Of a stretch of 6,199 nucleotides of DNA, positions 1-4,592 are shown one piece after another. The notes under the pieces were generated by a model. The model was not told the origin of the DNA. It worked only from the letters and a program-made list of their open reading frames with translations, and did no database searches. The position numbers and the translations under genes are program-made. The DNA is from CAZOOA01 sp964581355 (lineage in GTDB: Bacteria > Bacillota > Dethiobacteria > DTU022 > UBA8154), in NCBI GenBank assembly GCA_964581355.1, contig CAZOOA010000115.1:1-6199 (forward strand). The letters run 5' to 3'. How positions within the stretch are numbered: the stretch's first letter is position 1; each line of letters starts with the position of its first letter.

Positions 1-77
1 GCGATTTGATTTACAAGCTGAAAGAAGCCGGCGCCGAAGGAATTATTGAGTTTACCTTGAACAAGATTATTCCATAG
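1..77 (+). CDS. C-terminal end of a gene, probably HisG-like (ATP phosphoribosyltransferase), partial
   Basis: Only the last 24 codons are inside the window, read in the frame that starts at base 3 and stopping at TAG 75-77; the other two plus frames have early stops. The tail contains LKEAGAEGIIEFTLNKIIP. This fits the last helix-strand pattern of the ATP phosphoribosyltransferase regulatory domain as I know it (LK-x-x-GA-x-x-I-L-V-x-x-I-E-K-x-I). HisG catalyses the first step of histidine synthesis, joining ATP and PRPP, in the cytoplasm. The identification rests on about 20 residues, so it is tentative, and any protein with a similar alpha/beta C-terminus could look like this. The gene runs toward, and is terminated by, the hairpin at 215-256. 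Confidence 0.45.
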   Translation, partial: DLIYKLKEAGAEGIIEFTLNKIIP

Positions 78-214
78 TAAAGGAAGTAAGAAGTGGAGTG
101 TCCGCTTCCCGGTCTTGGCTCCGATTGTCTGTCTTGGCGGGAAAGTGCCAGGGCACAAGCTCAAGCTTTCGCTGGCCGACCTGCCGGGTATGAACATCTT
201 TTAAATTAAAACAT

Positions 215-256
215 AAGGGGTGAAGTCTTTTCAGAGGACTCCACCCCCTTTTGTTT
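215..256. terminator. Intrinsic terminator shared by convergent genes
   Basis: Arms AAGGGGTGAAGTC (215-227) and GACTCCACCCCCTT (237-250) pair with one A/C mismatch and one bulged C around a 9-base loop. On the plus strand the stem is followed by TTTTGTTTG. On the minus strand it is followed by an AT-rich run (ATGTTTTAATTTAAAA). It lies between the plus-strand gene ending at 77 and the minus-strand gene ending at 264, so it probably serves both. Confidence 0.75.
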
Positions 257-263
257 GTGGGGT

Positions 264-1001
264 TCAAGCTGTTTCCTGTTTGACGATTTCCCCTTCGGCG
301 CTGATAACGGCGATTTCAACGGGAATCTTTTTCCCGGCGACTTTGATCGCTTCCGTCACCATCCGTTTCAGGGCTGAACAGCAGGGCACATCCATAACGG
401 TAACAGTAACCTTGTTGATTTCGTTGTGCTGGAAGATCTCCACCAGTTTTTGGTAATGAGCTTCAGCGTTGTCCAGCTTGGGGCATCCTACTACAACAAC
501 GTGGTCTTTCAGGAAGTCCCGGTGAAAATTTCCGTAGGCAAAGGGGACGCAGTCGGCTGCCACCAGCAGGTTTGCTCCCTGGATAAACTTTGCTTTCGGG
601 GGCAGTAGCCCCAACTGGACAGGCCATTGCCTTAGTTGAGAAGGTATATCTCCCGCTTTATCTTCGGGACTTGGACAATCGGCGCTTTCTTTTTCGATGG
701 TCCTAACCGTAGAGGAAGGGCAGCCGCAGGGCAGATCGTCTGCCTGGTCAGATTCTGTTTTTAACACTTCCAGGTGTTCTTTAACCGCTTCCTCGTCAAA
801 TGGTACCGCTTCTCTTTCCTCGATGACGATAGCATCTTCCGGACATTCGCCCAGGCAGTCTCCCAGGCCGTCACAAAGCTTGTCATCGATTAACCTGGCT
901 TTGCCGTCGATGATCTGGATTGCTCCCTCGTGGCAAGCGGGGACACACAGGCCACAACCGTTACATTTTTCTTCGTCGATATGGACAATTTTTCTTTTCA
1001 T
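264..1001 (-). CDS. 4Fe-4S polyferredoxin-like protein with C-terminal cysteine-rich domain
   Basis: A 245-residue cytoplasmic iron-sulfur protein, probably an electron carrier or redox partner; its partner is not visible here. The N-terminus is a ferredoxin domain (residues 5-60). The first motif is CNGCGLCVPAC (C13, C16, C19, C23). The second is CDGLGDCLGECP (C43, C49, C53), where the usual middle cysteine is Leu46. One [4Fe-4S] cluster (C13, C16, C19, C53) should therefore be normal, and the second site may be a [3Fe-4S] or otherwise altered cluster. A charged linker (about 61-120) carries CGC at 92-94 and C109. A C-terminal domain (about 125-240) has further conserved-looking cysteines: AADC (151), VGCPKL (173) and VPCC (207-208). 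The ATG start is supported by AAAAAGGAGG nine bases upstream. I recall similar ferredoxin-like proteins (FrdX) in HcpR-type Crp/Fnr regulons beside hybrid cluster protein. The operator upstream fits that idea, but no hcp gene is present. Confidence 0.85.
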   Translation of the reverse strand: MKRKIVHIDEEKCNGCGLCVPACHEGAIQIIDGKARLIDDKLCDGLGDCLGECPEDAIVIEEREAVPFDEEAVKEHLEVLKTESDQADDLPCGCPSSTVRTIEKESADCPSPEDKAGDIPSQLRQWPVQLGLLPPKAKFIQGANLLVAADCVPFAYGNFHRDFLKDHVVVVGCPKLDNAEAHYQKLVEIFQHNEINKVTVTVMDVPCCSALKRMVTEAIKVAGKKIPVEIAVISAEGEIVKQETA

Positions 1002-1037
1002 GGTTATTTGCCTCCTTTTTCTTGACCTTCTGGTTTC

Positions 1038-1043
1038 AGTATA
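1038..1043 (-). promoter_or_regulatory. -10 box of the polyferredoxin gene
   Basis: Reading the minus strand, TATACT (bases 1043 to 1038, within GTTATACTG) matches five of six positions of the SigA -10 box. The hexamer 17 bases further upstream is CATCAA, a very poor -35. The predicted transcript start is near 1031, giving a leader of about 30 bases that carries the AGGAGG ribosome binding site. The missing -35 fits activator dependence (see the operator at 1065-1080). Confidence 0.6.
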
Positions 1044-1064
1044 ACAGCAGAAAAGGAAGATTGA

Positions 1065-1080
1065 TGTGATCTAGATCAAA
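1065..1080 (-). promoter_or_regulatory. Crp/Fnr-family operator
   Basis: The plus-strand sequence TGTGATCTAGATCAAA matches 15 of 16 positions of the E. coli Crp consensus core TGTGATCTAGATCACA. The inner 12 bases TGATCTAGATCA form a perfect palindrome. Its centre (1072.5) lies about 41.5 bases upstream of the transcript start predicted from the -10 box at 1038-1043, the standard class II activator position. It is therefore most likely an activator site for the polyferredoxin gene. Crp/Fnr proteins of anaerobes can respond to redox state, nitric oxide, cAMP or other ligands, and the sequence does not say which. Confidence 0.65.
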
Positions 1081-1139
1081 TAGCGAAAAATAAACGAAAA
1101 ATATTGTACTGCTTTCGATTCAATGCGGACGAATTGACT

Positions 1140-2561
1140 TTAACTGGAACTGTGGGTGCGCTTATCCTTGTTTCGACGCCGCTGCAGACCGCGATAAAGG
1201 GTCTGACCGAAGAGCAGGAAAAAGCTGATCACCACCCCAATGTAGAGTGGATCCAGTACATCGGGCAGGAGCAGGGCCCACAGCAGGGAGGCTGCCGGCG
1301 CGTAGATTATCGCGCGTTTGCCGGCAGTGGGTGAGATTAAGTCCTTCCAAAAGACAACACCCAGAATGGGCAAAAACACCGTGACCCCCCGCAGGGCCAT
1401 GGATAAAAAGGCCAGCTTTAAAATCAAGGCCTGGATATTGCCCAGGGTGAAAAAGAAGGCCAGGGCAGCGATCAGAATCAGCGTGAACCGGAAGACCAGG
1501 ATGAGTTCCCGGTCACTGGCCATGGGACGGATAATATTCCGGTAGAAGTCCCTGTTGAACATGGTGCTGAGGCCCAGGGTCAGCCCGGCAGCGGTCATGA
1601 TCAAGGAGATGAGCAGGGTAGCGAGAATAATCCCGGCCAGCCAGGGGGAGATATACTCCAGGACAAAAAGAGGCAGGGCGTCGGCCGGGTTTATTCCGGG
1701 ATGGTAAATGCGCATGAACATGCCGATCATTACCGAGCCCAGGCCCACCAGCGGGATGAAAATAGCGGCAATCAGTGCACCCCGCCTGGCTGCTGTTGCG
1801 TCACGCCCGGCAAAAAGGGCCTGCAGGTAAGATTGGGTTGAGGTAAAGCCGATGATTACAGAAATCCCTGAGCCCAACTCTTTGGCTGCCCCTTGGGCCA
1901 ACAAATTAAACCAGGGGTGGTAGGAAAAATTCTGCAAAAACAAGCTAATGCCGCCGGAATGCTGCAGCAGGACAATAACAGCGGCAGCCATGGAAAAATA
2001 GAGCAGGGTCATTTTAATCAAGCCGATCCAGGTTGTGCCCACGAAACCGCCAAAAACGACGTAGCAAAGGATCAGCAGCGTCACTCCCAGGGCAGATTGT
2101 GAAGGTGTCAGGGAAAATAATGCACCCATTAGGGGAATAGCCGCCAGCACTTGGGTGGCAATCTGGATGAAAATTCCAATCGAAGTGTAGAAGTTGGCCC
2201 AAAGCCCGGCTGTGCGGTTGTATCCCTGCTCCAGAAGCTGGGGTATGGTTTCCACTCCGGAGGTTCTTAAGGGCCTGGCCAGGAAAATGGCCATAAACAG
2301 ACAGCTCAAACCTGCGCCCAGGGTAAACCAGATCCCGCTAATGCCGTAAAAAAACGAGGCTTGGGCCGTGCCGACAATGGAAGTTCCCCCCACGAAGGTT
2401 CCCATCAGCGAGGCGGAAACCAGCATGGGGCCCATCTTGCGACCGCCCAGGGAGTAATCCTGGGCGGTTTTCACTTTTCTGGAAGAATAGATTCCTACAG
2501 CAGCTATAATCAGCAGAACCGAAAAAAAGCCAAGCCAGATTTCGAACCCCAACCCCTGCAA
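1140..2561 (-). CDS. Sodium:solute symporter family transporter (SSS)
   Basis: An inner-membrane, probably Na+-coupled importer of the SSS family (SGLT/PutP/PanF fold), with unknown substrate. The open frame begins at TTG 2585 (481 codons), but that codon follows directly on an in-frame TAG and has no Shine-Dalgarno. TTG at 2561 has AAGGAG nine bases upstream, so I chose it (473 residues, MQGLGFEIWL...). In 481-residue numbering, family signatures are DYSLGGRKMGP (43-53), the loop around GGTSIVGTAQASFFYGISGIW (66-86) and ISPWLAGIILATLLISLIMTA (312-332) leading into STMFNRDFYR. About 13 hydrophobic segments can be counted, and the C-terminus is basic and cytoplasmic-looking (RRRNKDKR). The segment aligned to the Na2-site serines of vSGLT reads IMTAAG, so one of the two hydroxyl residues appears to be Ala. 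It ends 138 bases before the polyferredoxin gene, which has its own promoter. No clear terminator follows, so readthrough is possible. Confidence 0.85.
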   Translation of the reverse strand: MQGLGFEIWLGFFSVLLIIAAVGIYSSRKVKTAQDYSLGGRKMGPMLVSASLMGTFVGGTSIVGTAQASFFYGISGIWFTLGAGLSCLFMAIFLARPLRTSGVETIPQLLEQGYNRTAGLWANFYTSIGIFIQIATQVLAAIPLMGALFSLTPSQSALGVTLLILCYVVFGGFVGTTWIGLIKMTLLYFSMAAAVIVLLQHSGGISLFLQNFSYHPWFNLLAQGAAKELGSGISVIIGFTSTQSYLQALFAGRDATAARRGALIAAIFIPLVGLGSVMIGMFMRIYHPGINPADALPLFVLEYISPWLAGIILATLLISLIMTAAGLTLGLSTMFNRDFYRNIIRPMASDRELILVFRFTLILIAALAFFFTLGNIQALILKLAFLSMALRGVTVFLPILGVVFWKDLISPTAGKRAIIYAPAASLLWALLLPDVLDPLYIGVVISFFLLFGQTLYRGLQRRRNKDKRTHSSS

Positions 2562-2623
2562 CGTCTTCAGCTCCTTCTTGCTCAACTACAACTGGAAAAA
2601 ATAGATTTGCGTATTTGTTCCTG

Positions 2624-2649
2624 CCTGAGTAGTATTAGACCTTCTCAGG
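2624..2649. promoter_or_regulatory. Inverted repeat upstream of the symporter gene
   Basis: Perfect 6-base arms CCTGAG and CTCAGG are separated by 14 bases, about 60-90 bases upstream of the symporter start. No T tract follows on either strand, so it is more likely an operator-like site or chance than a terminator. I see no convincing promoter for the symporter nearby; TAATAC on the minus strand inside the repeat lacks a good -35. Confidence 0.25.
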
Positions 2650-2704
2650 ACAAAATCCTTTTTCCAAACCATTTCTTTCTTTGATGTTTTTCGTTTGTAA
2701 CTGG

Positions 2705-2851
2705 TGTGCTACTCAGCGCTATTTGTAGGCGAAGCTGCAGGGGGATGGCCTCGCGTTTCCGGAGCGTAGCGGAGGGCCAACAGGGAAAGCGGCAGAACCG
2801 TCCCCCTGCTTTGCGGCGTGTTGCGCAATCATATAGGGGCTGAGCAGTTGC
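2705..2851. repeat. REP-like palindromic element, copy 1 (147 bp, imperfect)
   Basis: It aligns end to end, at the same 147-base length, with the element at 3127-3273 in the same orientation. Shared blocks include CTCAG-x-GCTATTTGTA, GCGGAG, CAGGGAAAGCG, CAGAACCGTCCCC, GCGGCGTGT and GCGCAATCA. The outer ends carry CTCAGC / GCTGAG (2712-2717, 2839-2844). The main stem (around 2730-2749 with 2792-2816) is imperfect here, with a three-base bulge and several mismatches. No transposase is encoded. The GGGGACGGTTCT / AGAACCGTCCCC core resembles repeats I recall near IS200-like Y1 (REP-associated) transposases in Clostridia, so it is probably a non-autonomous element. Open frames through it are not genes. 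Confidence 0.75.
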
Positions 2852-2905
2852 TTTCGTTTTATGGCAAGGCTCTGCAAGTGTCTGTTTTTTGGCAAAAAAA
2901 GGCAA

Positions 2906-2925
2906 GATAAGCAAAATTGCTTATC
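2906..2925. terminator. AT-flanked 9-bp palindrome, weak terminator candidate
   Basis: GATAAGCAA and TTGCTTATC are perfect arms separated by two bases, effectively an 8-bp stem with a 4-base loop. On the plus strand CAAAAAATTTTTT follows; on the minus strand TTGCC then seven T residues follow. The stem is AT-rich and the T runs are not immediately adjacent, so termination would be weak. An operator is an alternative. It separates REP copy 1 from the SigH-like promoter. Confidence 0.35.
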
Positions 2926-2960
2926 CAAAAAATTTTTTAATTATTTTTCCAGGAGTTTTT

Positions 2961-2989
2961 GCAGGAAAACAAAAGGGTTTATCGAAATG
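2961..2989 (+). promoter_or_regulatory. SigH-like promoter
   Basis: GCAGGAAAA (2961-2969) matches the SigH -35 consensus R-n-AGGA-W-W-W. After exactly 11 bases comes ATCGAAATG (2981-2989), which matches R-n-n-GAAT with one mismatch (GAAA). A TATTATACTT run follows immediately. Transcription would start near 2995 and run toward the nitronate monooxygenase-like gene through the gene remnant and REP copy 2. SigH directs early-stationary and sporulation-onset genes in Bacilli and Clostridia. This is motif reading only. Confidence 0.4.
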
Positions 2990-3015
2990 ATATTATACTT
3001 ACCATTCAAAATAAC

Positions 3016-3126
3016 ATGTTGATTCTAACTATTGAGTCAAGCGTTGGTCATAATGCATTGCTTATGACGACTACTGGGAAAGTGAAAAAAATGCTTTGAG
3101 GGAGCAGTTTAAGGATTTTCATAAGG
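3016..3126 (+). pseudogene. Possible frameshifted gene remnant, family unknown
   Basis: Two overlapping plus frames look protein-like. The first runs from ATG 3016 to TGA 3097-3099 (27 codons, MLILTIESSVGHNALL...). The second is open from 3054 and reads AYDDYWESEKNALREQFKDF before running into REP copy 2. Joining them near 3057-3062 would give one continuous acidic, helical-looking peptide. Neither has a ribosome binding site. The second frame stays open through the 147-bp repeat, whose length is a multiple of three, to TGA 3363-3365, just before the next gene. I do not recognise a family, and this could be chance. Confidence 0.2.
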
Positions 3127-3273
3127 GTAATTGCTCAGTGCTATTTGTAAGCGAAACTGCGGGGACGGTTCTTGCGCTTCCGCAGCGCAGCGGAGGACCG
3201 ACAGGGAAAGCGCCAGAACCGTCCCCGCAGTTTCGCGGCGTGTGGCGCAATCACATCAGGGCTGAACAGTTAC
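3127..3273. repeat. REP-like palindromic element, copy 2 (147 bp, well preserved)
   Basis: The element has perfect 22-base inverted arms: 3151-3172 (GCGAAACTGCGGGG then ACGGTTCT) and 3215-3236. Outer terminal repeats are GTAATTGCTCAG (3127-3138) and CTGAACAGTTAC (3262-3273), matching at 10 of 12. An inner hairpin around TTCCGC / GCGGAG lies at 3178-3195. As RNA it would fold into a long branched hairpin. It lies in the same orientation as copy 1, with 275 bases between them. Its intact arms suggest it is the younger copy or is under selection. No transposase or target-site duplication is evident. Confidence 0.8.
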
Positions 3274-3323
3274 GTATAAGGAAAAATAAGGAGGTTTTTT
3301 GGGAGAGGGGTTCTAGCCAGTTT

Positions 3324-3352
3324 TTGAAGGGAATCCTTTGCATAAGTCTTAT
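3324..3352 (+). promoter_or_regulatory. Candidate SigA promoter of the nitronate monooxygenase-like gene
   Basis: TTGAAG (3324-3329) and TCTTAT (3347-3352) are separated by 17 bases, each matching four of six consensus positions. Transcription would start near 3359, leaving only a short leader that includes the AAAGGGTGATC ribosome binding site. The -10 box lies inside the palindrome ATAAGTCTTAT (3342-3352), which could bind a repressor. Moderate evidence only. Confidence 0.4.
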
Positions 3353-3371
3353 CAGGAAAGGGTGATCAGCT

Positions 3372-4334
3372 TTGTTTAAAACACGGATTACAGAGATGCT
3401 GGGAATTAAGCACCCCATTATCAAGGGCGGAATGATGTGGCTTTCTACAGCAGAGCTTGCAGCAGCGGTTTCCAATGCAGGTGGCCTGGGGATTATTTCC
3501 TCGGCCACCTATGATACAAAAGAGAAGTTCCAGGAAGCACTGCGCCAGGCCCGGTCTCTCACCGAAAAGCCCCTGGGGGTCAATATCCCCCTTTTTCCAG
3601 CTATCCGCCCGCTGGATGTAGACTCTTACATTGAAGCCATGGTGGAAGAAGGGGTGAATATTGTCGAGACAGCAGGGCGCAATCCCGAAGAGCACATGGA
3701 AAGCTTTAAAAAGAACGGTTTTAAGGTGCTGCACAAGGTGACAGCGGTGCGGTTTGCACTCAAAGCCCAGAAGATTGGCTGTGACGCGGTCATTATGGAC
3801 GGCTGTGAATGTGGTGGCCACCCCGGTGAAGAGGATGTCACTTCCCTGGTTCTGCTGCCCAGGGCAGCAGATGAGCTGGATGTCCCGGTTATTGCAGCCG
3901 GCGGCTTTGGTGACGGCCGGGGGCTTTGTGCGGCTTTGGCCCTGGGTGCCGAAGGGGTCCTGATGGGGACCCGGTTCATGGTTTCCCGGGAAGCATCAAT
4001 GCATGAACAAGTTAAAGAGCACCTACTGCAGTTAAAGGAAACAGATACCAGGCTGATTATGCGCTCTCACAGGAACACCATCCGGGTAATTAACAACCAG
4101 GTAGCCCAGCACGTCAAACAAAAGGAGTTGGATCATGCTCCCCTGGAAGAAGTTCTTCCCTTGATCAAAGGTGTGAAAGGCAGGGAGTTAATGGAAACAG
4201 GGGAAATTGATGCCGGTGTCCTGGCCTGCGGGCAGGTAATCGGGTTGATCAATGACATTCCTTCCGTCCAGGAGATCATGGACAGAATTATTACCCAGGC
4301 TGATGAAACCAGGAAAAAGTTGCAGGAAAAGTAG
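3372..4334 (+). CDS. Nitronate monooxygenase / FabK-family FMN oxidoreductase
   Basis: A 320-residue cytoplasmic TIM-barrel flavoprotein of the 2-nitropropane dioxygenase superfamily. Members oxidise alkyl nitronates or, as FabK, reduce enoyl-ACP. Visible signatures are the N-terminal HPIIKGGMMWLS (14-25) with AVSNAGGLGIIS (32-43), the central GCECGGHPG (144-152) with the conserved His150, and the FMN phosphate-binding strand AAGGFGDGRG (175-184) with GVLMGTRF (195-202). Length is normal for the family. The start is TTG, preceded by GAAAGGGTGATC, a good match to the 16S anti-Shine-Dalgarno with a five-base gap. No fab genes flank it, so a fatty acid synthesis role is less likely, but sequence alone does not settle NMO against enoyl reductase. 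It is probably cotranscribed with atoE: same strand, 255-base gap, no terminator between. That pairing suggests a role in short-chain acyl or nitro-acid metabolism, which is inference. Confidence 0.85.
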   Translation: MFKTRITEMLGIKHPIIKGGMMWLSTAELAAAVSNAGGLGIISSATYDTKEKFQEALRQARSLTEKPLGVNIPLFPAIRPLDVDSYIEAMVEEGVNIVETAGRNPEEHMESFKKNGFKVLHKVTAVRFALKAQKIGCDAVIMDGCECGGHPGEEDVTSLVLLPRAADELDVPVIAAGGFGDGRGLCAALALGAEGVLMGTRFMVSREASMHEQVKEHLLQLKETDTRLIMRSHRNTIRVINNQVAQHVKQKELDHAPLEEVLPLIKGVKGRELMETGEIDAGVLACGQVIGLINDIPSVQEIMDRIITQADETRKKLQEK

Positions 4335-4388
4335 CAAATAAAGCCAACATAAAAAGTAGGAGATTTCTGGAGGTCTGGAGGGAGTTTT

Positions 4389-4532
4389 ATGATCGTTCAA
4401 ACCATTCTATCTTGTTATCAGCCAGGGCCCGGGCAGATCGGCTTGGGGGTAAACAACTGTTTTCTTTCTGGCATTATGCCCACGGACAGAGCACCTCCTT
4501 TAGGCCTTTTCATAAATGCTGACCGAGGCTAG
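4389..4532 (+). CDS. Possible small ORF (47 aa), hypothetical
   Basis: ATG 4389 to TAG 4530-4532 encodes a 47-residue peptide (MIVQTILSCYQPGPGQIGLG..., ending FINADRG). Translation is supported by GGAGGGAG at 4377-4384, a strong Shine-Dalgarno at good spacing. The 8-base unit TCTGGAGG is tandemly duplicated at 4366-4381, giving two such sites. The peptide has no transmembrane segment, no signal peptide and no family I recognise, and its Gly/Pro content is high. It sits between the nitronate monooxygenase-like gene and atoE, 57 bases before the transporter start, so it could be a leader peptide, a real small protein or chance. Confidence 0.35.
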   Translation: MIVQTILSCYQPGPGQIGLGVNNCFLSGIMPTDRAPPLGLFINADRG

Positions 4533-4577
4533 CAACTCACCGGGTACTAAAACAAAAAAACAATTTCAGATTAAAGG

Positions 4578-4592
4578 GAGATGAAACCAATG
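4578..4592 (+). promoter_or_regulatory. Ribosome binding site deciding the atoE start
   Basis: AAAGGGAG (4573-4580) ends directly against ATG 4581, leaving no spacer. The next in-frame ATG at 4590 lies nine bases downstream, which is normal spacing. The start at 4590 also gives MLRNLGEFFAEKVSRWLP, which matches the way AtoE family proteins usually begin. Confidence 0.7.

Noticed and set aside
89..185. Possible third, decayed REP-like copy (GGGAAAGTGCCAG at 139-151 resembles GGGAAAGCGCCAG in copy 2) and a small GAAGTGGA/TCCGCTTC hairpin
   Set aside because: Only one 13-base block matches (12/13). The arms, termini and length of the repeat are absent, so I treat it as chance.
67..267. Minus-strand 66-codon open frame
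   Set aside because: It overlaps the terminator and the end of the HisG-like gene, has no ribosome binding site and has no recognisable domain.
2645..2928. Minus-strand open frames of 69 and 89 codons through REP copy 1
   Set aside because: Their composition comes from the GC-rich palindrome, and similar spurious frames arise in copy 2. There is no domain and no convincing initiation site.
2852..3126. Composite mobile element formed by the two REP-like copies
   Set aside because: The 275 bases between them encode no transposase or cargo, and the copies are of unequal age. Two independent insertions or a simple duplication explain the layout.
3366..3979. Minus-strand open frames of 151 and 117 codons
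   Set aside because: They lie antisense within the nitronate monooxygenase-like gene, which has clear family motifs. The antisense translations show only composition bias.
4418..4483. Minus-strand GTG-started 21-codon ORF with a perfect AAAGGAGGTG ribosome binding site
   Set aside because: It is very short, has no promoter and opposes the operon transcript. The match is more simply the anti-Shine-Dalgarno sequence noted on the plus strand.
4335..4580. T-box or other riboswitch in the gap before atoE
   Set aside because: No T-box sequence, specifier stem or known aptamer core is recognisable, and no terminator hairpin with a T run lies before the start codon.
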